NCBI RefSeq assembly: GCF_007744255.1
Contig: NZ_CP036267.1
Coordinates: 4,568,001 to 4,632,000 of the forward strand
Direction of reading: 5' to 3'
Length of the DNA: 64,000 nt
Source: Thalassoglobus polymorphus
GTDB lineage: Bacteria; Planctomycetota; Planctomycetia; Planctomycetales; Planctomycetaceae
Within the stretch, counting starts at the first letter, position 1. The number at the start of each line of letters is the position of its first letter. Under the pieces are notes generated by a model. The model saw only the letters and a list, made by a program, of their open reading frames with translations, was not told where the DNA came from and ran no database searches. The translations under genes and the position numbers were made by a program. Below, in pieces: positions 36,608-44,737 of the stretch.

Positions 36608-38269
36608 GTGAATCGTTCGTCCAAATTTCTACTGGCGCTCCTCGTACTTCTCCCGCTTGGACTTTTCGCGTGGGGAGGAGTTCGTCTCGCTGCGCACGAA
36701 CGTGAACGTGTGCAGGCGAACATTCAACAACTGCTGACGAATCAACTCGCCGAGATCGACCGTTCGATCGCTGGACAGTTTGATGCGTTCGCTGCCGATT
36801 TACAGCAGTTGACCGCTATCGATGAATACGACGCCGATCAACTCCGCGACATCGCCCGCAACGATGCTCGTGTATTTCAAATGTTTGTGATCAACCCGGA
36901 TGATGCTCTGATCTATCCATCTCCGCTTGGGCCAGTGACTGCTGTCGAAAGGGACTTCCTTCTGAAAGCGTCCGACCTCATCAACGATCGACAAATTCAA
37001 CGTTCCCAGCGCACAAGTCGAGCCCCCAATCGTGACGCAAACGACAAAGGGTCTTACCAGAAATTGAGCAAAAAACAGAAAGGCGTCAGTCAGACCGAGA
37101 CGCAAAATTCCGGAGACTGGTTTGTCTGGTACTGGGGGCCGGGAATCAATTTAATCTACTGGCAAAGAAGGCCTAATAATCACATCGTGGGAGTGGCCGT
37201 TGATCGATCCCGCTGGATCGCTGATGTCATTGCCAAACTTCCGGACACACCTGTCCCGGTCATCGATTCGAAGTCAACTTTGTCTCGGCATCAAATTGTT
37301 GAATCTGGCCGTGAAGTGATTTACAAATGGGGAGCGTACTCACCGGCTCTCGAAGAGTTGCCTGCTGCCGAGTATCGCCTCGCAGCCCCGCTCTCTGCAT
37401 GGCAACTTCAAACCTATGTTCCTTTGAATCTCATGACAGCCGGGCAAAGTGGGACATTCAACTTAATGGCTGGTCTCGTATTAAGCGGGTTCGCCTTGAT
37501 AGGGTTGGCCTACGCAATTGATCGACAATACGGCCACGAATTACGGGAAGCGGCTCGTCGTGTCAGTTTCGTCAATCAGGTTTCGCACGAATTACGCACA
37601 CCATTGACCAACATTCGGATGTATGCGGAACTCCTGGAGCATGACTTTGATTCTCTGGAGCCGGACACATCGCATTCGCGCAGCCGACTCAACGTGATCC
37701 TCTCAGAATCGCAACGACTGACACGGCTGATCGGAAACGTCCTCACGTTCGCTCGGCAGGAAAAACAGACCTTGCAAGTCTGCCGAAACCAGGTCGTAGC
37801 CGATGACATCATCCAGAATGTTGTCGATAGTTTTCGACCTTCTTTAGAACAAAAACAGATCGCAGTTGAGCTCGACTTACAGAGTTCGCACCCGGTTTCT
37901 CTCGACGCCGATATTCTTGAACAGATCCTTGGAAACCTGATCAGCAATGTCGAGAAATACGCTGCGGATGGGAACTGGATGAAAATTCGCAGCTCTCAAT
38001 CAGAAACAGAAGTAACCATCAGCGTGACCGATCGTGGGCCGGGAATTGCGCCTTCACATTGCGACCAGATTTTTGAACCGTTCTGGCGAGCATCGAACGA
38101 TCTCAGCCAGTCGGCTGGGACCGGAATCGGACTCACGATTGTGAGGTCTCTCGCGCGATTACATGGTGGAGATGTCCATATGAATTCGTCGAAGTCACAA
38201 ACAGAATTCACTGTCACCCTGGGAACGGTCGTCACAGCAGGAGAAAGAAATGAAGATTCTGATCGCTGA
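36608..38269 (+). CDS. Sensor histidine kinase of a two-component pair
   Basis: A kinase of about 554 residues. The frame opens at 36515 inside a terminator, so GTG 36608 (or TTG 36602) is preferred, giving the anchor NRSSKFLLALLVLLPLGLFA. A periplasmic sensor of about 250 residues is followed by a second membrane helix (NLMAGLVLSGFALIGLAYAI). The HisKA domain has the H-box VSHELRTPLTNIRMY. The ATPase has the N-box NLISNVEKYA, G1 DRGPGI and G2 GTGIGL. No HAMP domain is evident. The gene overlaps the response regulator by 20 bases, giving translational coupling. The signal is unknown. Confidence 0.9.
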   Translation: MNRSSKFLLALLVLLPLGLFAWGGVRLAAHERERVQANIQQLLTNQLAEIDRSIAGQFDAFAADLQQLTAIDEYDADQLRDIARNDARVFQMFVINPDDALIYPSPLGPVTAVERDFLLKASDLINDRQIQRSQRTSRAPNRDANDKGSYQKLSKKQKGVSQTETQNSGDWFVWYWGPGINLIYWQRRPNNHIVGVAVDRSRWIADVIAKLPDTPVPVIDSKSTLSRHQIVESGREVIYKWGAYSPALEELPAAEYRLAAPLSAWQLQTYVPLNLMTAGQSGTFNLMAGLVLSGFALIGLAYAIDRQYGHELREAARRVSFVNQVSHELRTPLTNIRMYAELLEHDFDSLEPDTSHSRSRLNVILSESQRLTRLIGNVLTFARQEKQTLQVCRNQVVADDIIQNVVDSFRPSLEQKQIAVELDLQSSHPVSLDADILEQILGNLISNVEKYAADGNWMKIRSSQSETEVTISVTDRGPGIAPSHCDQIFEPFWRASNDLSQSAGTGIGLTIVRSLARLHGGDVHMNSSKSQTEFTVTLGTVVTAGERNEDSDR

Positions 38270-38954
38270 GGATGATATCTACACCCGCGATGGTCTCGCA
38301 GAAGTGATGAGGGGAGAAGGCTATCAAGTTTTCACAGCCGGTTGCGGGCGCACTGCCATGAAGATGTTTGAAACTCATCAACCAGACTGTGTCTGCCTGG
38401 ACATCATGATGCCGGAGCAGAGTGGCTTTGAAGTCTGCCGAAAAATTCGTGCCCTGTCACCCACATTGCCAATTCTCTTTATCAGTGCCAAATCAGAAGA
38501 AGTGGACCGGCTCGTCGGGTTTGAGCTGGGTGCAGACGACTTCATCTCGAAACCGTTTAGTGTTCGCGAAGTGATCGCCCGGATTCGAGCTGTCACACGA
38601 CGCGCGATGGGGAGCCAACCAACACCACCTCAACCATTCATGATGAATGATTTGGAAGTCTTTCCCGCAGAACTCCGAGCCAAGCGAGGCGAGGCCGTCA
38701 TCGAGTTAAGCTTGCGTGATGTAAAAATCCTCGAACTCTTACACTCGCGTCCCGGGCAAGCTGTTGACAGGCGAACATTGTTCAAGGTTGCCTGGGGGGA
38801 AAGATACCTGCCTAGCAGCCGAACGCTCGATCAACACATCTCACAACTCCGCAAGCGAGTTGAAGTCGACCCCAGACATCCTCTGCTGATTCAGACAGTT
38901 CACGGGGTTGGATACCGGTTTGAAGTCCCAGCGGAATCAAAAGCATCGAGCTGA
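38250..38954 (+). CDS. OmpR-family response regulator
   Basis: A 234-residue regulator. The receiver domain has the acidic pair EDD at the start, the phospho-acceptor Asp in CLDIMMPE (about residue 51) and Lys in SKPFSVRE. The winged-helix DNA-binding domain (about 130-228) ends VDPRHPLLIQTVHGVGYRF. It is the partner of the overlapping histidine kinase. A family A repeat follows 70 bases after its stop. Confidence 0.95.
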   Translation: MKILIAEDDIYTRDGLAEVMRGEGYQVFTAGCGRTAMKMFETHQPDCVCLDIMMPEQSGFEVCRKIRALSPTLPILFISAKSEEVDRLVGFELGADDFISKPFSVREVIARIRAVTRRAMGSQPTPPQPFMMNDLEVFPAELRAKRGEAVIELSLRDVKILELLHSRPGQAVDRRTLFKVAWGERYLPSSRTLDQHISQLRKRVEVDPRHPLLIQTVHGVGYRFEVPAESKASS

Positions 38955-39024
38955 TCACAACCACGGCATCACTTTTGCGTGTCATGGAATTTCCATAACA
39001 TGCGATTCAGTCAGCCGTGTCTCT

Positions 39025-39103
39025 AGAACCAGTCCGAAAACCTCTGGAATAGCCGCTTTCCTCAACGTTTGAGAGAGCATTTTCACGTTTCAGGACCAGT
39101 TCT
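39025..39103 (-). repeat. Family A repeat, single copy with best-paired ends
   Basis: A 79-bp copy, leftward. On that strand the ends AGAACTGGTCC and GGACTGGTTCT pair at all 11 positions if two G-U pairs are allowed. It ends 21 bases before the ATG of the PGPGW gene, so it lies in that gene's leader, antisense to the transcript. Confidence 0.95.
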
Positions 39104-39124
39104 AAAATAAGGTGTTTTTTCAGG

Positions 39125-39607
39125 ATGCAGGAATTTTTCACGGACTGGGGAGGCTGGATTTTCGGAGCGTCGGTCTTGATGTTTCTGGGAAGCTTATGGT
39201 TTGTTTCCTGGTTAATCATCCGCCTTCCATATGATTATTTTCTGACGCACAATGTTGGAGTGCGGCACGCGAACCATCTTGTCCATTACTTGTGGCTGCT
39301 GGTACGTAATCTGTTTGGAATCCTGCTGATTGCCTCCGGAGTCGCCATGCTGGTGCTTCCAGGACAGGGGGTGATCACCATCCTGCTTGGGCTGTCGCTA
39401 ATGGCGTTCCCGGGAAAAAATCGGATTCTGCGTTGGATTCTTGAACGAAAGAGTGTCCGAAAAACAATGAACTGGATTCGCCGCAAAGCGAAAAAACCGC
39501 CACTGGTCTTTGAACTCGTTCTAGGATTTGAAGGTTCCTCAAACGATGATCGGCAACAGCTCGGTCGATCCCGGTTGGACGTGACGGGTAATGATGTCGC
39601 CAAGTAA
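39125..39607 (+). CDS. PGPGW family membrane protein
   Basis: A 160-residue protein with membrane helices at about 12-33, 55-72 and 75-92 around the family motif VLPGQGVITILLGLSLMAFP, which corresponds to the PGPGW signature. A strongly basic stretch follows (ERKSVRKTMNWIRRKAKKPP). The function of the family is unknown. Its last 69 bases overlap the 3' end of the convergent miaB gene. Confidence 0.85.
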   Translation: MQEFFTDWGGWIFGASVLMFLGSLWFVSWLIIRLPYDYFLTHNVGVRHANHLVHYLWLLVRNLFGILLIASGVAMLVLPGQGVITILLGLSLMAFPGKNRILRWILERKSVRKTMNWIRRKAKKPPLVFELVLGFEGSSNDDRQQLGRSRLDVTGNDVAK

Positions 39608-41119
39608 GGTTGTTTGGGTGACATCGTGAATCGCAATCTCTGCGAGAGTTCCAGCGAGACGCTCATTCCCATCGAACACAACAATACGGTCACACTTTGT
39701 GCGGCCGACGAGTTGCTGTTTCGGTGAAATTTCCGGACGAGGCTTGCTCGCTACTCCATCAATTTGCACAAGATCGTTTTCATCGGGATGGCTGGCAGGA
39801 TAGCCAACCGGTTCCGCTCCACCATGCCAACCGGGCAAGTCTGCTTGCTCAAGAGTTTCAGCCTCTGCCTTCTCTCGATTCAGTTTGACGGCGTGCTTAC
39901 TCGGACCTTCGACAAGCACTTCAACCGTCCGTCCGACGAACTCCGCGTTGTCTTCCCCGCTGATCTCATTCTGCAACCGAAGCAACTCGTTGTTCCGACG
40001 TTTCTTCACTTCTTCGGGCACATCGTCTTCGTACAGGCTGAACGCTTTCGTGCCGGGGCGTGGGCTATACTTGAAGATGAAGCTGTTCTTGAAACGGAAC
40101 TCTCGAACCGCGTCGAGGCACTTCTCGAAGGACTCATCAGTCTCTTTACAGAAGCCGACAATAAAGTCACTGGACACCGCACAACCAGGCAGGATCTCAT
40201 TGATTCGCCCCATCATTTCGCGATAGTCGTCCACCGTGTAACCACGCTTCATGAGCTTGAGTTGCTCATCGCAGCCATGTTGCAACGGCACATGCAGATA
40301 CCGAGCAACTTTCGGCAAGTCACGAATTGCTTCCAGAAGATCGGTCGTCATATCCTTGGGATAGTTGGTCACAAACTTGAGCCGTTCAATCCCCGGCGTA
40401 TCGTGAACGAGTGCGAGCAGATCGCCCAAGCGGCTTTGCTTGCCATCTTCGGTATGCTTGTAGGAATTGACAGTTTGACCGAGGAACGTGATTTCCTTCA
40501 CTCCCTGATCAGCGAGCGTTCTCACTTCCGAAGCGATCTCCTTCGGAGATCGTGACTGCTCCGGCCCACGCGTATTCGGGACGACGCAATAAGTGCAAAA
40601 CTTGTCGCAGCCAATCATGATCCGTACAAACGCCTGCCATGGACTCGGACGCATTGTTGGATCGCGAAGTGGATCGTAACTTTCAAAAGTTCCGGCGACC
40701 TGATCACGTGACCCTTCTTTGCGATTTAAAGAGACAGCCAACGTTTTCTTGCGAGTCTTGCGGACCTGGTCTACGAGGGACGGAATCTCAGCCAGTTGTC
40801 CCGTTCCAACAACCAGGTCGACATGCGGAGCCTTGTCGAAAACCGTTTGCTGATCCTGCTGAGCCATACAGCCGATCACTCCAATCACAAGATTCGGACG
40901 CTTTCGCTTTCCGTACTTGAAACGACCGACAGAGCTGTACGTTTTGTGTTCTGCATGTTCGCGCACGCTGCAAGTATTGAACAAAACAGTATCCGCTGAT
41001 TTCGGATCGTCGCACAATTCATAACCTTGCTGCTTGAGTGCAGCCACGACGAGCTCGCTGTCCAGAACATTCATCTGGCAGCCGACAGTTTCGATATAAA
41101 GTTTCCCGTTATGTTCCAT
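39539..41119 (-). CDS. miaB: tRNA-2-methylthio-N6-dimethylallyladenosine synthase
   Basis: A radical-SAM methylthiotransferase of 526 residues from the ATG at 41119; the frame extends to 41398 but adds a leader unlike the family. The N-terminal UPF0004 domain has the three cluster cysteines (TVGCQMN, NTCSVRE, VIGCMAQ). The radical SAM motif is CDKFCTYC. A C-terminal TRAM domain (LVGRTKCDRIVVFDGNERLA) ends the protein. It adds ms2 to i6A37 of tRNAs. An insertion of about 35 residues between the SAM and TRAM regions (AETLEQADLPGWHGGAEPVG) appears lineage specific. The gene's end overlaps the PGPGW gene. Confidence 0.95.
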   Translation of the reverse strand: MEHNGKLYIETVGCQMNVLDSELVVAALKQQGYELCDDPKSADTVLFNTCSVREHAEHKTYSSVGRFKYGKRKRPNLVIGVIGCMAQQDQQTVFDKAPHVDLVVGTGQLAEIPSLVDQVRKTRKKTLAVSLNRKEGSRDQVAGTFESYDPLRDPTMRPSPWQAFVRIMIGCDKFCTYCVVPNTRGPEQSRSPKEIASEVRTLADQGVKEITFLGQTVNSYKHTEDGKQSRLGDLLALVHDTPGIERLKFVTNYPKDMTTDLLEAIRDLPKVARYLHVPLQHGCDEQLKLMKRGYTVDDYREMMGRINEILPGCAVSSDFIVGFCKETDESFEKCLDAVREFRFKNSFIFKYSPRPGTKAFSLYEDDVPEEVKKRRNNELLRLQNEISGEDNAEFVGRTVEVLVEGPSKHAVKLNREKAEAETLEQADLPGWHGGAEPVGYPASHPDENDLVQIDGVASKPRPEISPKQQLVGRTKCDRIVVFDGNERLAGTLAEIAIHDVTQTTLLGDIITRHVQPGSTELLPIIV

Positions 41120-41480
41120 GGGACTGATTTCGTTCAGGTTCGAATCGCAACAAATAAGCGTGCATAGATAAAAAGATAGCCATACCGAGGCCGCGTTGGC
41201 TCGGATGTTGGCGCTCATTGTGACTTGTTCAAGAGGAATAGGAAAGGCAAATCGAGGCAGACTCCGACCAGGAATTGATGCAGGCCGAGAAAGATTCGCT
41301 GTGAATCCACGAAATCGGTAGAGTAGCGTTCTACCAAGCTTTGAATACCATGCGAATTTAGCGAACCTGGCAGGTTCGCCGTCGTTCACCAGAATCAAAG
41401 CAACATCTCAGATAAACAGAGACACATCAGTCCTGAAACTGGTTGCTCAGCTTCGCTAACTCATAACTCCCATCTCCATT
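41120..41480. other. Divergent intergenic region between miaB and larB
   Basis: About 360 bp. The miaB frame stays open across most of it, but the translation has no family match and no ribosome binding site, so it is treated as leader DNA with both promoters. No repeat or RNA gene is seen. Confidence 0.5.
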
Positions 41481-42257
41481 ATGACGATCCACCCGAAAAT
41501 CCTCACTGATTTACTTGATGAGCTCGCAAGTGGGTCGCGTTCGGTCGACGAGATTCAGAAATCAATACTTCAACAGCTCGAATCGACGCCCACTCAGGCG
41601 GATGAAACAGTTCGGCTCGATCTCGAACGCCTCGATCGCTGCGGCTATCCGGAAGTGATCTACGCTCCGGGGAAAAGCCTCGAAGCGCTCAATGAAGGGT
41701 TTCAGGCACTCCTCTCCGCCAATCAGAACTGTCTGGCAACAAGATGTTCTGAATCGCAGGGAGAATCTTTGAAAAAAAATTTCCCCGGTGCGATTTACGA
41801 TACAGTTGCACGAACAGTGCGCATTCAACTGCGCGATCAGCGAGCAGGTCGCGTTGCAATTGTGACTGCTGGAACGTCTGATCGTCCCGTTGCGCTGGAA
41901 GCATTGGAAACACTTCGCTGGATGAACGTCGAAGCGGAACTCTTAATGGATGTCGGCGTTGCAGGTCCTCAACGATTCCTGGGCGTCAAACACAAATTAA
42001 CAGACTGTGATGCCGTTGTGGTTGTCGCAGGAATGGAAGGAGCTTTGCCATCTGTTGTGGCGGGCTGGCTCAGCTGCCCGGTCATCGCAGTTCCAACTAG
42101 CGTCGGTTACGGAGCAGCTTTCGGAGGAGTGGCAGCGTTACTCGGCATGCTTAACAGCTGTGCCTCGAATGTCGCAGTCGTCAACATTGATGCTGGCTTC
42201 AAAGCCGCCTATCTGGCCGGAATGATTGCGCAACGTCCCACGAAACAACAGTCTTGA
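41481..42257 (+). CDS. larB: LarB, nickel-pincer cofactor biosynthesis carboxylase
   Basis: A 258-residue protein of the AIR-carboxylase (PurE-like) superfamily. The N-terminal helical domain ([19 protein letters not shown]) and C-terminal core ([52 protein letters not shown]) match LarB, which carboxylates nicotinic acid adenine dinucleotide in the first step of the NPN cofactor of lactate racemase. larC, larE and larA are not in this window. Confidence 0.92.
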   Translation: MTIHPKILTDLLDELASGSRSVDEIQKSILQQLESTPTQADETVRLDLERLDRCGYPEVIYAPGKSLEALNEGFQALLSANQNCLATRCSESQGESLKKNFPGAIYDTVARTVRIQLRDQRAGRVAIVTAGTSDRPVALEALETLRWMNVEAELLMDVGVAGPQRFLGVKHKLTDCDAVVVVAGMEGALPSVVAGWLSCPVIAVPTSVGYGAAFGGVAALLGMLNSCASNVAVVNIDAGFKAAYLAGMIAQRPTKQQS

Positions 42258-42266
42258 CGTAGACAA

Positions 42267-42300
42267 AAAAAGCCCACGATCACTGAATCGTGGGCTTTTT
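42267..42300. terminator. Bidirectional rho-independent terminator
   Basis: A perfect 14-bp inverted repeat (AAAAAGCCCACGAT, loop CACTGA, then its complement ending in TTTTT). The A run on one side and T run on the other serve both larB and the convergent lipoprotein gene. Confidence 0.92.
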
Positions 42301-42316
42301 GAATCTTGAGCTTCGA

Positions 42317-42784
42317 TCACTTGGATTTGAGATCGTAGTTGACAGTTTGAGGTTCCGCTGTGACAACCAAAACATGTTTGCCGTCAGGTTGCACGTTTGC
42401 CGAACGTGGTGGCATCGATTCGACTGCCCCAACATCAGCTGCGTCTTTTCCTTCAGGAATTGGATCACCATTAGGAAGAGTCAACTTCGAAAACGTGACG
42501 TCATACGTCCCCGCCTCAAGTCCTGGCTCCATCGAAAAGTGCGTTGCTGTAAATTTCCCGCTTGCATCGGTGATTGCGAAACCACCAGTGCCAGTCGTTG
42601 TTTTTTGTGGAAGAAAGCTCATGGTTCCACCGGGCCAGGGAGCACCATCGAGAGTGACGGTTCCATCAATTTGAACCAATGCTCCTGGCTTTTCGTATCC
42701 ATCATTCTTACTACAACCACTCAACATGGCGGGAATCAGAAGACTGGTGAGCACTAAGCCTGAAATAAGTGATTGACGTTGCAT
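42317..42784 (-). CDS. Small lipoprotein with carboxypeptidase-regulatory-like fold
   Basis: A 155-residue protein from the ATG at 42784. A lipoprotein signal peptide ends in the lipobox LSGC (about residue 24). The body ([48 protein letters not shown]) has the transthyretin-like beta-sandwich pattern of many small planctomycete lipoproteins, which are found in multiple copies. The function is unknown. An upstream extension to 42862 is possible but lacks a signal. Confidence 0.82.
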   Translation of the reverse strand: MQRQSLISGLVLTSLLIPAMLSGCSKNDGYEKPGALVQIDGTVTLDGAPWPGGTMSFLPQKTTTGTGGFAITDASGKFTATHFSMEPGLEAGTYDVTFSKLTLPNGDPIPEGKDAADVGAVESMPPRSANVQPDGKHVLVVTAEPQTVNYDLKSK

Positions 42785-43023
42785 TGCGAGGTTTTCTAGC
42801 TTGATGAGTGATGTTGAACTATTCAGGGGGAGTTTTACAGAGTGGTAAAATGGTTGAACCAACGTGAGATTCAGATGCTCTCGAATCTAAAAAATCCCCG
42901 GTTGGTCCATTCCGACTTCACCTACGGTCTACACTTTCAGGCAAAGCTGCATCGTTATTGTGCACTCGGTGTGCGTCAAAACGAGCCACCGCTAAGCCTA
43001 TAAATCTTGATGTAGAGCACATC
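42785..43023. other. Gap upstream of the lipoprotein gene
   Basis: About 240 bp expected to hold the lipoprotein promoter. It runs into the repeat cluster that starts near 43024; the sequence from about 42990 (GAGCCACCGC to GTAGAGCACATCC) may be the outer part of the first family B copy. Confidence 0.35.
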
Positions 43024-43085
43024 CATGCTTTCTGTCGCCGTGGAGGAACGGCTCTCTCATGAACAACGCAAAACCCCACGAGACA
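43024..43085 (+). repeat. Family B dispersed repeat
   Basis: GTCGCCGTGGAGGAACGGCT, then CTCTCATGAACAACGC and CCCCACGAGAC, aligning without gaps to the copy at 18782 (GCCCATGAAGAACGGTTCTC to TTTCACGAGAG). Confidence 0.7.
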
Positions 43086-43113
43086 GACAGCAAATACGAT
43101 TTCCGTAAATATC

Positions 43114-43192
43114 AGAACTGATCCTGAAACCTGAAACCGCTCTCTCAAACGTTGAGAAAAACAGCGATTCCAGAGATTTCCGGACTGGTTCT
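43114..43192 (+). repeat. Family A repeat, single copy
   Basis: A 79-bp copy from AGAACTGATCCTGAAACCTG to CCGGACTGGTTCT. Its last two bases are shared with the start of the abutting family B copy. Confidence 0.95.
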
Positions 43193-43291
43193 AGAGCATC
43201 TTTCGAACTGGTTCGCAGGACCTGCCTCGTGGCGAACAGCATCTTTACTAGAGAAATGAGTTCTTCACGGGCACTCGGTAGAGCATCCATG
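43191..43291 (-). repeat. Family B dispersed repeat, reference copy
   Basis: About 101 bp. Read leftward it contains GCTCTACCGAGTGCCCGTGA, TTTCTCTAGTAAAGATG, the 44-bp core (43196-43239) and ends CTCTAG. The core has complementary GTTCGC/GCGAAC arms. It contains TTTCGAACTGGTTC (43201-43214), also seen at the 3' end of family A units. Confidence 0.85.
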
Positions 43292-43515
43292 AGGAAGTTT
43301 CTGTCAAGTCGGGAGTGAGACGATTGCGGGATTTTCCAGGCATCCATCCGGCATCACTCACCGAAGTGAGGCGCCAATAGACATGATTCGGTCGGTCCCA
43401 TTCAAACTGACGGTCTCGAAGACCATGCTCTACCACGGGATCCAACTGCAATCCCACTCTCCATCTCGACGTGAAACTCTGAACACTCTACTGCTGTGAT
43501 TTTACTATAAAATGA
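43292..43515. other. Gap between repeat cluster and IS110 element
   Basis: No gene. Fragments such as ATGCTCTACCACGGGATCC and GAAACTCTGAACACTCTA look like decayed family B ends. The left end of the IS element is somewhere in the last part of this stretch. Confidence 0.35.
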
Positions 43516-43546
43516 TCTTGCGTGAGTCCCTTTCGCCTCGCCCTGG

Positions 43547-43577
43547 CCTGGGTCTGCAACTCAAATTGAGACCCAGG
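43547..43577 (-). repeat. Hairpin in the IS110 3' flank, candidate guide-RNA region
   Basis: A perfect 9-bp inverted repeat, CCTGGGTCT/AGACCCAGG, with a 13-base loop, 50-80 bases beyond the transposase stop. A second stem, CTGAGC/GCTCAG (43610-43630), overlaps the stop codon. IS110/IS1111 elements encode a structured guide (bridge/seeker) RNA in a non-coding end, in IS1111 relatives downstream of the recombinase; this is the natural candidate place here (inference). Confidence 0.45.
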
Positions 43578-43626
43578 TGATGGTGTGGTGAATGGGACGG
43601 TCTCTTTTGCTGAGCTCGAGTCGGGC

Positions 43627-44652
43627 TCAGGCACTGACCGCAGGAACGGCCTCTTTCCAAAGTGTGCCATGTTTGAGCATCGCCCACATGACTCGTGACA
43701 AGTAATGTGACGTCGCCACCAAGGCAATTTTCTTGCGTGCCGGATCGTCGCGTTGAATTCTCTCGAAGTAGGCTCGGACCGTTGCCGATCGGCGGATCGC
43801 TTGCCAGGCGGCTTCGGTCAACATCGCACGAGCTGCCGCAGAGCCTTGTCGAGTGATGTGTCCCAGGCGGTTCTTGTCCGACGATTGATCCTGGGTCGGA
43901 ACCAGACCGAAGTAGGCTCCCACCTGTTTGCTGCTTTTGAAGCGATGCGGATCGTCGATGAATGCGACCATTGTCTCGGCGGTTCGCAGACCAACTCCCG
44001 GAATCGATTGCAGCTGAAAGACAGCGGGGTTGTCCCGGGAGAATTTTTTCAATTCGGTTTCGAGCCTTTGCACCTGCGTTGTCAAAAAATCGATTTCCTG
44101 GACAAGTATGTCTCGTTTTATTGCCAGCAGCGATTGTTCGAATGTCAGTTCTTTGAGCCACTGCATCCCTGCTTTGGTCCAGAGACCAGGTCGCGTGGGA
44201 GCTTTGATTCCCAATGATCTTAACAAGGCTCGAATTCCATTCTTGGCTCGGGTTCGCTTTTCGATGGTTCGCTTGCGGAAGGTGACCAATTCCCGCCACG
44301 CCCGGACGTCGGCGGGTGGGACATGGACCTCGGGAAGTTGATCGACATACAACAGCTTGGCGAGCTTTTCGGCATCGTTGCGGTCGTTCTTCTTGTGCGA
44401 TCTGAAGATCAATCTGAGTTGTCCGGGATGCGCGACCACCACCCGCAGAGCCACTTTCTTGAGTGCTTCGGACAGCCAGCCGTAATTGCAACTCGCCTCG
44501 AAACAGACCTGAAACGGCTCGGTCAGCTTGGAAAGCGTTTCGATCAACTGCTTGAGCTCGCGAACCGTCCATCGCTTGTGAACCTTTCCGTTGTTCTTGA
44601 GGACGCAAACCGTAATTTGTGTTGTGTGAACGTCTAATCCAACGTAAAACAT
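43627..44652 (-). CDS. IS110-family transposase (DEDD recombinase)
   Basis: A 341-residue transposase from the ATG at 44652 (MFYVGLDVHTTQI); the frame reaches 44694. The N-terminal DEDD_Tnp_IS110 domain has the first Asp in GLDVH, Glu in VCFEASCNYG and the Asp pair in HKKNDRNDAEKLA. The C-terminal transposase_20 domain is IPGVGLRTAETMVAF followed by GLVPTQDQSS and GHITRQGSAAARAMLTEAAW, which includes the conserved Ser. Both domains and the length look intact, so the element may be active. Long frames on both strands over this gene are shadows. Confidence 0.95.
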   Translation of the reverse strand: MFYVGLDVHTTQITVCVLKNNGKVHKRWTVRELKQLIETLSKLTEPFQVCFEASCNYGWLSEALKKVALRVVVAHPGQLRLIFRSHKKNDRNDAEKLAKLLYVDQLPEVHVPPADVRAWRELVTFRKRTIEKRTRAKNGIRALLRSLGIKAPTRPGLWTKAGMQWLKELTFEQSLLAIKRDILVQEIDFLTTQVQRLETELKKFSRDNPAVFQLQSIPGVGLRTAETMVAFIDDPHRFKSSKQVGAYFGLVPTQDQSSDKNRLGHITRQGSAAARAMLTEAAWQAIRRSATVRAYFERIQRDDPARKKIALVATSHYLSRVMWAMLKHGTLWKEAVPAVSA

Positions 44653-44737
44653 AGTCGTCTCCTGAGATCGGGGTGGTGAAAAAAACAGTTCCACAATACC
44701 CGATTGACGGAGACTTCCTACATAGTTTCAAACTGTT

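Larger units (their letters stand above)
43516..44725 (-). mobile_element. IS110-family insertion sequence (ends approximate)
   Basis: One transposase gene with short non-coding flanks: at most about 85 bases upstream of it and about 110 downstream. No clear terminal inverted repeats or target duplication were found, as expected for IS110-family elements. The longer downstream flank has two hairpins (43547-43577 and 43610-43630). The element lies directly next to a repeat cluster and directly against the 3' end of a DUF1559 gene. Confidence 0.75.

Noticed and set aside
39764-40555. 263-codon rightward frame opposite miaB
   Set aside because: Shadow of miaB, whose radical SAM motifs are on the other strand.
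43505-44731. 408-codon leftward frame over the IS110 transposase
   Set aside because: It is longer than the real gene but lies in another frame of the same strand; its translation is Arg/Ser-rich with no family, while the 43627-44652 frame has all IS110 motifs.
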